Source: Streptomyces marispadix (GTDB lineage: Bacteria > Actinomycetota > Actinomycetes > Streptomycetales > Streptomycetaceae). From it: a stretch of 64,000 nt of DNA. The position numbers were made by a program, and so were the translations under genes. The notes under the pieces were generated by a model, which was given only the letters and a program-made list of their open reading frames with translations, ran no database searches and was not told the DNA's origin. The stretch lies in assembly GCF_022524345.1 (NCBI RefSeq), contig NZ_JAKWJU010000002.1, positions 3,944,501-4,008,500 on the forward strand, written 5' to 3'. This document shows, in pieces, positions 54,819 through 64,000 of the stretch (position 1 is its first letter; each line of letters opens with the position of its first letter).

Positions 54819-55178
54819 GTGAACGCCTACACGCCAATCCTTGTACTGGGAGCCATCGCGGCGGCCTTCGCGATCTTCTCGGTGGTCGCGGCATCGGTCA
54901 TCGGCCCCAAGCGCTACAACAGGGCCAAGCTGGAGGCGTACGAGTGCGGCATCGAGCCCACTCCGCAGCCGGCCGGCGGCGGGCGTTTCCCGGTCAAGTA
55001 CTACCTGACGGCGATGCTCTTCATCGTCTTCGACATCGAAATCGTCTTTCTCTACCCGTGGGCGGTCCACTTCGACTCCCTCGGGATCTTCGGCCTCGCC
55101 GAAATGCTGGTCTTCGTCGCCCTCATCGGCGTCGCGTACGCCTACGACTGGCGGCGCGGCGGCCTGGAATGGGATTAG
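54819..55178 (+). CDS. nuoA: NADH-quinone oxidoreductase subunit A
   Basis: The 119-residue membrane subunit has three helices and the conserved loop [20 protein letters not shown] with the Cys near the quinone channel, then [18 protein letters not shown]. It is part of the proton-pumping membrane arm of complex I at the junction with the peripheral arm. GTG start at 54819 with GGGGAG upstream. nuoB follows after 13 bases. Confidence 0.96.
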   Translation: MNAYTPILVLGAIAAAFAIFSVVAASVIGPKRYNRAKLEAYECGIEPTPQPAGGGRFPVKYYLTAMLFIVFDIEIVFLYPWAVHFDSLGIFGLAEMLVFVALIGVAYAYDWRRGGLEWD

Positions 55179-55191
55179 GGGCAGGTACTCA

Positions 55192-55746
55192 ATGGGACTC
55201 GAAGAGAAGCTGCCGAGCGGCTTCCTGCTGACCACCGTCGAGCAGGCCGCGGGCTGGGTGCGCAAGTCGTCCATGTTCCCGGCGACCTTCGGACTCGCCT
55301 GCTGTGCCATCGAGATGATGACGACGGGCGCGGGACGCTACGACCTCGCCCGGTTCGGCATGGAGGTCTTCCGCGGATCGCCGCGCCAGGCCGACCTCAT
55401 GATCGTGGCCGGGCGCGTCAGCCAGAAGATGGCTCCGGTGCTGCGGCAGGTCTACGACCAGATGCCCAACCCGAAGTGGGTCATCTCCATGGGCGTTTGC
55501 GCCTCGTCCGGCGGGATGTTCAACAACTACGCGATCGTGCAGGGCGTCGACCACATCGTGCCCGTCGACATCTATCTGCCCGGCTGCCCGCCGCGTCCCG
55601 AGATGCTCCTCGACTCGATCCTCAAGCTCCACGAGCACGTGAAGGGCGAGAAGCTCGGCGTCAACCGCGAGCAGGCAGCCCGTGAGGCGGAGGAGGCCGC
55701 GCGCAAGGCGGTTCCGACGATCGAGATGAAGGGGCTGCTGAGGTGA
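55192..55746 (+). CDS. nuoB: NADH-quinone oxidoreductase subunit B
   Basis: The 184-residue subunit carries the last Fe-S cluster, N2, next to the quinone site. Its four ligands are visible: the adjacent pair Cys37-Cys38 in [10 protein letters not shown], Cys103 in GVCASSGG and Cys132 in PGCPPRPE. The C-terminal 40 residues are an Ala/Glu/Arg helix typical of actinobacterial forms. Its TGA overlaps the GTG of nuoC by four bases. Confidence 0.97.
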   Translation: MGLEEKLPSGFLLTTVEQAAGWVRKSSMFPATFGLACCAIEMMTTGAGRYDLARFGMEVFRGSPRQADLMIVAGRVSQKMAPVLRQVYDQMPNPKWVISMGVCASSGGMFNNYAIVQGVDHIVPVDIYLPGCPPRPEMLLDSILKLHEHVKGEKLGVNREQAAREAEEAARKAVPTIEMKGLLR

Positions 55747-56462
55747 GCGACGCAAACGGAAACGGCACGAACGGTTCCGTGCCCGCGCCGCGCCAGGACG
55801 CCGGTGAGGTCATCGGCGTACGGCGCGGCATGTTCGGCGCCGACAAGGGCGGCGACACCTCGGGTTACGGCGGCCTCGTCCGCACCGTCCGGCTGCCGGG
55901 CGCGAGCGGACGCCCCTACGGCGGCTACTTCGACGAGGTGGCCGACGAGTTGGAGGGCGCCCTGGAGGAGCAGGGCCTCGCACCCGAGGACGCCATCGAG
56001 AAGACGGTGATCGACCGCGGCGAGATGACGTTCCACATCGCCCGTGAGCACCTGCTCCAGGTGGCGCGGACCCTCCGGGACGACCCGGCGCTGCGGTTCG
56101 AGCTGTGCACCGGCGTCAGCGGCGTCCACTTCCCCGGCGACAAGGGCCGTGAGCTGCACGCCGTCTACCACCTGCGCTCGATCACCCACAACAGGGTGAT
56201 CCGGCTGGAGGTCAGCGCCCCCGACGCCGACCCGCACGTCCCCTCGATCGTCGAGGTCTACCCGACCAACGACTGGCACGAGCGCGAGACTTACGACTTC
56301 TTCGGCCTGATCTTCGACGGTCATCCCGCGCTGACGCGGATCATGATGCCCGACGACTGGCAGGGCTTCCCGCAGCGCAAGGACTACCCACTCGGCGGCA
56401 TCCCCGTCGAGTACAAGGGCGCCCAGATCCCGGCTCCCGACCAGCGGAGGTCGTACAGCTGA
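55743..56462 (+). CDS. nuoC: NADH-quinone oxidoreductase subunit C
   Basis: The 239-residue 30-kDa subunit has an actinobacterial N-terminal extension (about 85 residues) followed by the conserved core [20 protein letters not shown] and the signature [20 protein letters not shown], then [15 protein letters not shown]. It supports NuoB/NuoD in the peripheral arm and carries no cofactor. Start GTG 55743 overlaps nuoB; the stop overlaps nuoD by one base. Confidence 0.96.
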   Translation: MSDANGNGTNGSVPAPRQDAGEVIGVRRGMFGADKGGDTSGYGGLVRTVRLPGASGRPYGGYFDEVADELEGALEEQGLAPEDAIEKTVIDRGEMTFHIAREHLLQVARTLRDDPALRFELCTGVSGVHFPGDKGRELHAVYHLRSITHNRVIRLEVSAPDADPHVPSIVEVYPTNDWHERETYDFFGLIFDGHPALTRIMMPDDWQGFPQRKDYPLGGIPVEYKGAQIPAPDQRRSYS

Positions 56463-57787
56463 TGAGTACACACGCACCCGCGGGCATCCGCGAGACCACC
56501 GAGGGCACCGTCTACGACGTCACCGGCGGCGACTGGGACGAGGTCGCCGCCGCTGCCGCCCGCAGCGACGACGAGCGGATCATCGTCAACATGGGCCCGC
56601 AGCACCCCTCCACGCACGGTGTGCTCCGGCTCATCCTGGAGATCGACGGCGAGACGGTCACCGAGGCCCGCTGCGGCATCGGCTATCTCCACACCGGCAT
56701 CGAGAAGAACCTCGAGTACCGGACGTGGACGCAGGGCACGACGTTCGTTACGCGCATGGACTACCTCACGCCGTTCTTCAACGAGGCGGCGTACTGCATG
56801 GCCGTGGAGAAGCTCCTCGGCATCGAGGACGACATCCCCGACCGGGCCAACGTCATCCGCGTGCTGCTGATGGAGCTGAACCGGCTCTCCTCCCACCTGG
56901 TGGCCATCGCCACCGGCGGCATGGAGCTCGGCGCCACCACCGTCATGATCTTCGGCTTCCGGGACCGCGAACACGTCCTGGACCTCTATGAGTTGATCAC
57001 CGGGCTGCGGATGAACCACGCGTTCATCCGCCCGGGCGGTCTCGCCCAGGACCTGCCGCCCGGCACGGTCGACGCACTGCGCGAGTTCGTGAAGAAGATG
57101 AAGAAGAACCTGCCCGAGTACGACGCGCTCTGCTCCGGCAACCCGGTCTTCAAGGCACGCCTTCAGGACGTCGGCTATCTCGACCTCGCCGGCTGCATGG
57201 CCCTCGGCGCCACCGGCCCGATCCTGCGCTCCGCCGGACTCCCGCACGACCTGCGCAAGTCGCAGCCGTACTGCGGTTACGAGACGTACGACTTCGAGGT
57301 GCCGACGGTCGACACCTGCGACTCCTACGGACGCTTCCTGCTGCGCCTGGAGGAGATGCGGCAGTCGCTGCGCATCATCGAGCAGTGCATCGACCGCCTG
57401 GAGCCCGGTCCCGTCATGGTCGGCGACAAGAAGATCGCCTGGCCCGCCCAACTCGCCCTCGGGCCCGACGGACTGGGCAACTCCCTCGACCACATCAAGA
57501 ACATCATGGGCACCTCCATGGAAGCCCTCATCCACCACTTCAAGCTGGTCACCGAGGGCTTCCGGGTCCCGCCGGGGCAGGCGTACGCGGCGGTGGAGTC
57601 CCCGAAGGGCGAACTCGGCGTGCACGCCGTGAGCGACGGCGGCACCCGCCCGTACCGCGTGCACTTCCGTGACCCCTCCTTCACCAACCTCGAAGCCATG
57701 GCGGCGATGTGCGAAGGCGGCCAGGTCGCCGACGTGATCGTGGCCGTGGCGTCCATCGACCCCGTGATGGGAGGCGTCGACCGATGA
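56462..57787 (+). CDS. nuoD: NADH-quinone oxidoreductase subunit D
   Basis: The 441-residue 49-kDa subunit forms much of the quinone-binding cavity. Conserved features are [20 protein letters not shown] (His in the quinone pocket), [40 protein letters not shown] and [13 protein letters not shown]. No cofactor is bound. The stop overlaps nuoE by four bases (ATGA). Confidence 0.97.
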   Translation: MSTHAPAGIRETTEGTVYDVTGGDWDEVAAAAARSDDERIIVNMGPQHPSTHGVLRLILEIDGETVTEARCGIGYLHTGIEKNLEYRTWTQGTTFVTRMDYLTPFFNEAAYCMAVEKLLGIEDDIPDRANVIRVLLMELNRLSSHLVAIATGGMELGATTVMIFGFRDREHVLDLYELITGLRMNHAFIRPGGLAQDLPPGTVDALREFVKKMKKNLPEYDALCSGNPVFKARLQDVGYLDLAGCMALGATGPILRSAGLPHDLRKSQPYCGYETYDFEVPTVDTCDSYGRFLLRLEEMRQSLRIIEQCIDRLEPGPVMVGDKKIAWPAQLALGPDGLGNSLDHIKNIMGTSMEALIHHFKLVTEGFRVPPGQAYAAVESPKGELGVHAVSDGGTRPYRVHFRDPSFTNLEAMAAMCEGGQVADVIVAVASIDPVMGGVDR

Positions 57788-58692
57788 CCACCGCGCCCGA
57801 CAGCGCCCACCGACAGGGTCCGGCCCCCGAAGCCCCGATGCTCGGCATCCCCGCGATGCCCGCGCCGGACTACCCGGCCGACGTACGAGAGCGGCTGGAG
57901 CCGGACGCACGCGCGATCATCGCCCGCTACCCCGACAGCCGCTCGGCGCTGCTGCCGCTGCTGCACCTCGTGCAGTCCGAGGAAGGCCATGTGACGCCCA
58001 CCGGGCAGCGCTTCTGCGCAGAGATGCTGGAGCTGACGACGGCCGAGGTGAACGCCGTCGCGACGTTCTACTCGATGTACCGGCGCAAGCCCTCCGGGGA
58101 CTACCAGGTCGGCGTGTGCACCAACACCCTCTGCGCGGTGATGGGCGGCGACGCCATCTTCGACGACCTCAAGGAGCACCTCGGCGTCGGCAACAACGAG
58201 ACCACCGAGGACGGCAAGGTCACCCTCGAGCACATCGAGTGCAACGCCGCCTGCGACTACGCCCCCGTGGTGATGGTCAACTGGGAGTTCTTCGACAACC
58301 AGACGCCCGAGTCCGCACGGCAGTTGGTCGACGACCTGCGCGCCGGACGCGAGGTCGCCCCCACGCGCGGCGCCCCGCTGTGCACCTTCAAGGAGACGGC
58401 ACGCATCCTCGCCGGCTTCCCCGACGAGCGCCCCGGCGCCGTCGAGGCCACCGGCGGCGGCGGTGAACCCTCCATCGCCGGGCTGCGCCTGGCCAGGGGC
58501 GAGGCGCCCGCCAACCGGCTCGCACACCCGCCGGGGCCGCCCGGCCCCGCGGACCAGCCGGTGCCGCTCCCCGGCGAGGAGGCCCCCGAGAGCCACCCCA
58601 GTTCGCACGATCTGCCGCAGTCGACCTCTGCGTCCGACCCGGCCAGCGACGCGGGCCCGATCCGCCCGGAGACCGGGGAGGAGAGCGAGTAA
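57784..58692 (+). CDS. nuoE: NADH-quinone oxidoreductase subunit E with long C-terminal extension
   Basis: The thioredoxin-fold domain binds a [2Fe-2S] cluster with Cys112 and Cys117 (VCTNTLCAV) and Cys153 and Cys157 ([10 protein letters not shown]). It sits beside NuoF at the NADH end. ATG 57784 overlaps the nuoD stop. The chain is 302 residues, whereas many NuoE proteins are about 160-180; roughly the last 90 residues after [15 protein letters not shown] are Pro/Gly/Ser/Glu-rich and probably disordered. The stop overlaps the nuoF start by one base. Confidence 0.95.
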   Translation: MTTAPDSAHRQGPAPEAPMLGIPAMPAPDYPADVRERLEPDARAIIARYPDSRSALLPLLHLVQSEEGHVTPTGQRFCAEMLELTTAEVNAVATFYSMYRRKPSGDYQVGVCTNTLCAVMGGDAIFDDLKEHLGVGNNETTEDGKVTLEHIECNAACDYAPVVMVNWEFFDNQTPESARQLVDDLRAGREVAPTRGAPLCTFKETARILAGFPDERPGAVEATGGGGEPSIAGLRLARGEAPANRLAHPPGPPGPADQPVPLPGEEAPESHPSSHDLPQSTSASDPASDAGPIRPETGEESE

Positions 58693-60038
58693 TGGCGACG
58701 GAATCACCGGAGAAGCTGCTCACCCCCGTCCTCTCCGCGTACTGGGACGAGCCCGAGGCGTGGACGCTTCAGACGTACAAGCGCCGCCACGACGGATACG
58801 CGGGCCTGAAGAAGGCGCTCGCCATGCCGCCGGACGACGTCATCGCGTACGTGAAGGACGCGGGCCTGCGCGGACGCGGCGGCGCCGGCTTCCCGACGGG
58901 CATGAAGTGGCAGTTCATCCCGCAGGGCGACGACAAGCCGCACTACCTCGTCGTCAACGCCGACGAGTCGGAGCCGGGCACCTGCAAGGACATCCCGCTG
59001 ATGTTCGCCAACCCGCACTCCCTCATCGAGGGCATCATCATCGCCTGCCACGCGATCCGCTCCTCCCACGCCTTCATCTATCTGCGGGGCGAGGTCGTGC
59101 CCGTACTGCGGCGGCTGCATCTCGCGGTCCGCGAGGCGTACGAGGCGGGACTGCTCGGCAAGAACGCCCTCGGCGAGGGCAAGGACCTGGAGCTGACGGT
59201 CCACGCCGGTGCCGGCGCGTACATCTGCGGTGAGGAGACCGCGCTGCTGGACTCCCTGGAGGGGCGGCGCGGACAGCCGCGGCTGCGGCCGCCGTTCCCG
59301 GCCGTCGCCGGTCTCTACGCCTGCCCGACCGTCGTCAACAACGTCGAGTCCATCGCCTCGGTCCCCGCCCTGATCAACAAGGGCAAGGAGTGGTTCCGCT
59401 CGATGGGCAGCGAGAAGTCCCCCGGCTTCACGCTGTACTCCCTCAGCGGCCATGTCGCCAACCCCGGCCAGTACGAGGCGCCGCTCGGCATCACGCTGCG
59501 GCAGCTCCTGGAGATGAGCGGCGGCATGCGGCCCGGTCACCGGCTGAAGTTCTGGACGCCGGGCGGCTCTTCGACGCCGCTGCTCACCGACGAGCACCTC
59601 GACGTGCCCCTCGACTACGAGGGCGTGGGCGCCGCCGGGTCGATGCTCGGCACCAAGGCCCTCCAGTGCTTCGACGAGACGACATGTGTCGTACGGGCGG
59701 TCACGCGCTGGACGGAGTTCTACGCACACGAGTCCTGCGGCAAGTGCACGCCGTGCCGCGAAGGCACGTACTGGCTCGTCCAGTTGCTGCGCGACTTCGA
59801 GGCGGGCAAGGCCACGAAGGCCGACATCGACAAGATCGACGACATCCAGGACAACATCAACGGCAAGTCCTTCTGCGCGCTCGGCGACGGCGCCGCCTCA
59901 CCGATCTACTCCTCGCTGAAGTACTTCCGCGAGGAGTACGAGCAGCACATCGACGAGGGCGGCTGCCCCTTCGACCCGGCCAGGTCGGTCATCTGGGCCG
60001 ACCGCCACCAGACCGCTCACCCGGAGGTGAAGGCGTGA
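58692..60038 (+). CDS. nuoF: NADH-quinone oxidoreductase subunit F
   Basis: The 448-residue subunit binds NADH, FMN and one [4Fe-4S] cluster. Visible are the nucleotide/FMN motifs [16 protein letters not shown] and [19 protein letters not shown], and the cluster ligands [12 protein letters not shown] plus the distal Cys in [10 protein letters not shown]. It is the electron entry point of complex I. The stop overlaps the expected GTG start of nuoG by four bases. Confidence 0.97.
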   Translation: MATESPEKLLTPVLSAYWDEPEAWTLQTYKRRHDGYAGLKKALAMPPDDVIAYVKDAGLRGRGGAGFPTGMKWQFIPQGDDKPHYLVVNADESEPGTCKDIPLMFANPHSLIEGIIIACHAIRSSHAFIYLRGEVVPVLRRLHLAVREAYEAGLLGKNALGEGKDLELTVHAGAGAYICGEETALLDSLEGRRGQPRLRPPFPAVAGLYACPTVVNNVESIASVPALINKGKEWFRSMGSEKSPGFTLYSLSGHVANPGQYEAPLGITLRQLLEMSGGMRPGHRLKFWTPGGSSTPLLTDEHLDVPLDYEGVGAAGSMLGTKALQCFDETTCVVRAVTRWTEFYAHESCGKCTPCREGTYWLVQLLRDFEAGKATKADIDKIDDIQDNINGKSFCALGDGAASPIYSSLKYFREEYEQHIDEGGCPFDPARSVIWADRHQTAHPEVKA

Positions 60039-62565
60039 CAGTCACCACAGACGCGAAGACCTCCTCGGGGGCGAGGCGGACCGTCCGCCCGAGGACCTGG
60101 TCTCCCTGACGATCGACGGGGTGGAGATCTCCGTGCCCAAGGGCACGCTGGTCATCCGGGCCGCCGAGAAGCTGGGCATCGAGATCCCGCGCTTCTGCGA
60201 CCACCCGCTGCTCGACCCGGTCGGCGCCTGCCGCCAGTGCATCGTCGAAGTCGAGGGCCAGCGCAAGCCGATGGCCTCCTGCACGATCACCTGCACCGAC
60301 GGGATGGTCGTCAAGACGCAGCTCTCCTCGCCCGTGGCGGAGAAGGCACAGCGCGGTGTGATGGAGCTGCTGCTCATCAACCACCCGCTGGACTGCCCCG
60401 TCTGCGACAAGGGCGGCGAGTGCCCCCTCCAGAACCAGGCGATGTCCACCGGCGATCCCGACACCCGCTTCGAGGGCGCCAAGCGCACCTTCGCCAAGCC
60501 GGTGCCGATCTCCGACCAGGTGCTGCTGGACCGCGAGCGGTGCGTGCTGTGCGCGCGCTGCACCCGCTTCTCCAACCAGATCGCCGGCGACCCGATGATC
60601 GAGATGCTGGAGCGCGGCGCCCTCCAGCAGATCGGCACCGGCGAGGGCGACCCGTTCCAGTCGTACTTCTCCGGCAACACGATCCAGATCTGCCCGGTGG
60701 GAGCGCTGACTTCGTCGGCGTACCGCTTCCGCTCCCGCCCCTTCGACCTGGTCTCCTCGCCGTCGGTGTGCGAGCACTGCTCGGGCGGTTGCGCGACGCG
60801 CACCGACCACCGGCGCGGCAAGGTCATGCGCCGGATGGCCGCCGACGACCCCGAGGTCAACGAGGAATGGCTCTGCGACAAGGGCCGCTTCGCCTTCCGA
60901 TACGCACAGCGCCCCGACCGCCTCACGACCCCGCTCGTACGCGGCGACGACGGTGAACTGGCGCCCGCGAGCTGGCCGGAGGCCCTGGAGGCCGCCGCAC
61001 GCGGACTCGCCGGCGCCCGCGGACGTGCCGGTGTGCTCACCGGCGGCCGGGTCACCGTCGAGGACGCCTACGCGTACGCCAAGTTCGCGCGGGTCGCGCT
61101 CGGCACCAACGACATCGACTTCCGCGCACGGGTGCACTCCCGCGAGGAGGCCGCGTTCCTGGCCGAGCGGGTCGCGGGCCACGGCCGCGACCTGGACGGC
61201 ACCGGCATCACCTACAGCGCGCTGGAGGCCGCACCGGCCGTGCTGCTCGTGGGCTTCGAGGCCGAGGAGGAGGCGCCCGGCGTCTTCCTGAGGCTGCGCA
61301 AGGCCATGCGCAAGCGCGGCCAGCGCACCTTCTCCCTCGCCTCGTACGCCACCCGCGGCCTGGAGAAGGCGGGCGGCACGCTGCTGCCGGCCGCACCCGG
61401 CACCGAGACCGAGTGGCTGGACGCGCTGTCCGGACGGGTCGGGCTCGACGCGGCCGGTGAGGCCGCGGCCGACGCGCTGCGCGCCGAAGGCTCCGTGATC
61501 ATCGTCGGCGAGCGGCTGGCCGCGGTGCCGGGCGCGCTGACCGCTGCCGTACGCACGGCCACCGCGACCGGCGCCCGGCTGGTGTGGATCCCGCGTCGTG
61601 CCGGTGAGCGCGGCGCCGTCGAGGCGGGCGCGCTGCCGACGCTGCTGCCAGGCGCCCGCCCCGCGAACGACGCCCGCGCACGCCACGAGGTCGCCCGCGC
61701 ATGGGGACTGGCCGAACTGCCCGCCGCGCCGGGCCGTGACACTGCCGGCATCGTCGACGCGGCCGTCGACGGCGAACTGGACGCACTGGTCGTCGGCGGC
61801 GTCGAACTCGCCGATCTGCCCGACCCGGCACGAGCCGCCCAGGCCCTCGACGAGGTCGGCTTCGTCGTCAGCCTGGAGCTTCGGCCGAGCGAGGTCACCG
61901 ACCGCGCCGACGTCGTACTCCCGGTCTCGGCGGTGGTGGAGAAGCCCGGCACCTTCCTCAACTGGGAAGGCAGGGCAAGGCCGTTCGAGGCGTCGCTCAA
62001 GGCGGACCAGATGACGCGACGCCACGTCCAGCCCGACGCGAGGGTGCTGCACATGCTCGCCGACGCCCTCGACGTACATCTCGGGCTGCCGGACGTGAGG
62101 ACCATCCGCGGCGAGATCGACCGGCTCGGCCACTGGGACGCGGGCGACGTCGAGGACTCCTTCACCCGTGGCAACGCCGCGGCCCCCGCCTCCTCCACCC
62201 CGCAGGCGGGCAAGGGCGAGGCGGTGCTCGCGGGACACCGGCTGCTGCTCGACCAGGGCAGGCTCCAGGACGGCGACGAGGCGCTGGCCGGTACGAGGCA
62301 CCCCGCCCGCGCCCGGCTCTCCAAGGCCACCGCGGCCGAGGCGGGCGTGGCCGACGGCGAGGTGCTGTCGGTCTCGGGGCCGCTCGGCAGCGTCCAACTG
62401 CCCCTGGAGATCACGCCGATGCCCGACCGGGTGGTGTGGCTCCCGCTGAACTCGGTGGGCGGCGGCGTCCAGTCGGACACGGGCGCCCTCCCGGGCGAGC
62501 TGGTCCGTATCGCACCCGCACCCGGACCGCGCGACCGCGCCGCACAAGAGGAGGTGAGCGCGTGA
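60035..62565 (+). CDS. nuoG: NADH-quinone oxidoreductase subunit G, apparent frameshift near the 5' end
   Basis: The large Fe-S subunit has N-terminal [2Fe-2S] ligands ([16 protein letters not shown]), the His/Cys set [20 protein letters not shown], the [10 protein letters not shown] and CPVGALTS clusters, [11 protein letters not shown] for the extra cluster, and a molybdopterin-oxidoreductase-like C-terminal part. The expected start, GTG 60035, overlaps nuoF, but that frame ([12 protein letters not shown]) runs into TGA at 60107-60109. The conserved start of the [2Fe-2S] domain ([16 protein letters not shown]) is in another frame. Adding one G to the five-G run at 60067-60071 joins them as [13 protein letters not shown] and gives 843 residues. 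Without it, translation could only begin internally, for example at GTG 60121. Confidence 0.9.
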
Positions 62566-62672
62566 CCGCGCTGTTGAAGGTGAGGCGGCGGGCCGCGGCT
62601 GCGGCCGCAGCGGCCGTCCGTCCGGTCGACGTGCGCAGCGCGTGCGCCCGCATCGAGGAGGTGACCGCGTGA
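62562..62672 (+). CDS. 36-codon bridging frame between nuoG and nuoH
   Basis: GTG 62562 overlaps the nuoG stop (GTGA) and its own TGA at 62670-62672 overlaps the nuoH GTG (GTGA). The predicted peptide begins [20 protein letters not shown] and ends [10 protein letters not shown]. It has no recognisable domain. GAGGTGA-type ribosome sites precede both starts, so the small frame may simply carry ribosomes from nuoG to nuoH; it may not make a functional protein. Confidence 0.4.
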   Translation: MTALLKVRRRAAAAAAAAVRPVDVRSACARIEEVTA

Positions 62673-64000
62673 ACGGCACCGTCCGGCTCGCCGAGGAGGA
62701 CCTCTCGTTCTTCGGGCACGACCCGATCTGGCTGATCGCGCTCAAGGCCGTCTTCTGCTTCGCGTTCCTGATGGTGACGGTGCTGATCTCCATCGTGATG
62801 GAGCGCAAGGTCGTCGCGTGGATGCAGTTGCGCATCGGCCCCAACCGGCACGGCCCGTGGGGCATGCTCCAGTCCCTCGCCGACGGCGTGAAGCTGATGC
62901 TGAAGGAAGACGTCGTCGTCAAAGGCGCCGACAAGGTCGTCTATCTGCTCGCACCGGTGCTGGGCGCGATCCCGGCGTTCATGGCGATCGCCGTGATCCC
63001 GTTCGGGCCTCCCGGCAACGAGGTGTCGATCTTCGGCACCCGTACGGCGATGCAGCTCACCGACCTCCCGGTGGCGGCGCTGTACATCCTGGCCACGGCC
63101 TCCATCGGCGCCTACGGCGTGGTCCTCGCGGGCTGGTCGTCGAACTCGACGTACCCGCTGCTCGGCGCGGTCCGCGCCACCGCTCAGGTCATCAGCTACG
63201 AGATCGCGATGGGCCTGAGCTTCGCGGCGGTCTTCCTCTACTCCGGCTCGATGTCGACGTCGGCGATCGTGGACGCCCAGCAGGACACCTGGTTCGCGGC
63301 GCTGCTGCCGGTGTCGTTCCTGATCTACATGGTGTCGATGGTCGGCGAGGCGCACCGTGCGCCCTTCGACATGCCGGAGTCCGAGGGCGACCTCGTCGCC
63401 GGCTATCAGACCGAGTACAGCTCCATCAAGTTCGCGCTGTTCATGCTCGCCGAGTACGTGCACATCGTGACGCTCTCCGCCCTCGCCGCCACCCTCTTCC
63501 TGGGCGGCTGGCGGGCGCCGGCGCCGATCTCCACGTACTGGGAAGGCGCCAACCACGGCTGGTGGCCGATGCTTTGGTTCTTCCTCAAGGTGTGCGCCCT
63601 GATCTTCTTCTTCGTCTGGATCCGCGGCACGCTCCCGCGTGTGCGCTACGACCAGTTCATGAAGCTGGGCTGGAAGGTCCTCATCCCCGTTTCCCTGGTG
63701 TGGCTGATGCTCGTCGCCACCGTGCGGGCCATGCGCAACGAGGGCTACGACTTCGCGGGGATCGTCTACTGGGTCGCGGGCGCCGCGCTCGCGATCCTGC
63801 TGCTCTCCTTCGTCGTCGACGTCTTCCGCGGACGCAAGGAGGCGGCCGAGGAGGAGGCCGAGCAGCGTAAGGCGGCCTCGGAGGTCTTCGATCCGATGGC
63901 GGGCGGCTTCCCCGTGCCGCCGCTGCCCGGGCAGACGCTGCCGCCGGTGCCGCGCCGCCGCTCTCGCCACGACCGCACGCTGGTCGGGCCGTCCGGCGCG
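62669..64000 (+). CDS. nuoH: NADH-quinone oxidoreductase subunit H, 3' end cut by the window
   Basis: From GTG 62669 the frame is open to the last base (444 codons, no stop). The protein is NuoH: SIVMERKVVAWMQLRIGPNR, GPWGMLQSLADGVKLMLKED, AHRAPFDMPESEGDLVAGYQ and TEYSSIKFALFMLAEY are its hallmark loops, set among eight helices. NuoH links the membrane arm to the quinone cavity and contributes to proton translocation. The visible end (MAGGFPVPPLPGQTLPPVPR) is already a Pro-rich C-terminal tail, so little should be missing. Confidence 0.95.
   Translation, partial: MNGTVRLAEEDLSFFGHDPIWLIALKAVFCFAFLMVTVLISIVMERKVVAWMQLRIGPNRHGPWGMLQSLADGVKLMLKEDVVVKGADKVVYLLAPVLGAIPAFMAIAVIPFGPPGNEVSIFGTRTAMQLTDLPVAALYILATASIGAYGVVLAGWSSNSTYPLLGAVRATAQVISYEIAMGLSFAAVFLYSGSMSTSAIVDAQQDTWFAALLPVSFLIYMVSMVGEAHRAPFDMPESEGDLVAGYQTEYSSIKFALFMLAEYVHIVTLSALAATLFLGGWRAPAPISTYWEGANHGWWPMLWFFLKVCALIFFFVWIRGTLPRVRYDQFMKLGWKVLIPVSLVWLMLVATVRAMRNEGYDFAGIVYWVAGAALAILLLSFVVDVFRGRKEAAEEEAEQRKAASEVFDPMAGGFPVPPLPGQTLPPVPRRRSRHDRTLVGPSGA

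Noticed and set aside
56384..57910. A 508-codon minus-strand frame opposite nuoD
   Set aside because: Antisense shadow of a clear nuoD gene; no domain visible.
59989..62934. A 981-codon open frame on the minus strand opposite nuoG and nuoH
   Set aside because: It is the antisense shadow of well-recognised nuo genes in very GC-rich DNA; its residues are Arg/Gly/Ala/Val-rich and match no family.

Overview
The window is very GC-rich, uses GTG starts freely and packs genes into overlapping ATGA/GTGA operons. The gene content is that of a Streptomyces-type actinomycete: a futalosine menaquinone pathway, a menaquinone reductase and a complete-looking nuo operon, many TetR/GntR regulators and many secreted proteins. 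I cannot name the species from the sequence.

Layout. (a) 1-13175: an exopolysaccharide locus. A minus-strand operon encodes an exported protein, two GT4 glycosyltransferases, a polyprenyl-phosphate sugar transferase, a Wzy/ligase-type polymerase, a MurJ/Wzx-type flippase, a polysaccharide deacetylase, a Wzz-type chain-length protein and a CelD-like acyltransferase. The 3' end of a GH26 mannanase gene faces it. (b) 13353-16285: a frameshifted GNAT gene, a small DUF4229-type membrane protein, a dicarboxylate/amino-acid symporter and a transposase remnant. (c) 16286-19744: a D-tartrate utilisation cassette (GntR regulator, divergent D-tartrate dehydratase, DctA-type transporter) with a symmetric operator. 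(d) 19860-25359: an apparently leaderless TetR gene with twin operators, an MFS transporter, an aquaglyceroporin, a TMEM175-type channel and a second TetR. (e) 25328-31387: a fatty-acid module (frameshifted MaoC hydratase, FabG4-type reductase, divergent FadA2-type thiolase, FadD15-type ligase). Its order matches the mycobacterial htdX-fabG4-fadA2 region.

(f) 31680-34032: a radical SAM/SPASM maturase overlapping a Tat lipoprotein that carries a dense CxCx3CxCx3C motif. This is the best candidate for an undescribed system. (g) 34380-41084: a secreted lipase, a TauD-type dioxygenase, and a probable L-carnitine catabolic operon (BKACE-type cleavage enzyme, L-carnitine dehydrogenase, thioesterase) with a dual-HTH XRE-TetR regulator. 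(h) 41292-43645: a small secreted SapA-like protein, a zinc-ribbon membrane protein and a cold-shock protein.

(i) 44063-49835: menaquinone genes (mqnA, mqnC, a DnaJ-type zinc-finger membrane protein, menG, menJ). (j) 49986-53933: an ArsR-type regulator, two peptidoglycan hydrolases lacking signal peptides that share a nearly identical C-terminal module, and a secreted NlpC/P60 hydrolase with a structured leader. (k) 54598-64000: the nuo promoter region with CRP/Rex-like boxes and nuoA to nuoH, nuoH running off the window. Blocks (i) and (k) belong together: menaquinone is the electron acceptor of complex I.

Three genes (GNAT, MaoC, nuoG) each carry a one-base frameshift in a five-base homopolymer. 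Either the assembly has homopolymer errors or these are real lesions, so the reading frames there should be treated with care. I saw no rRNA, tRNA or CRISPR array.
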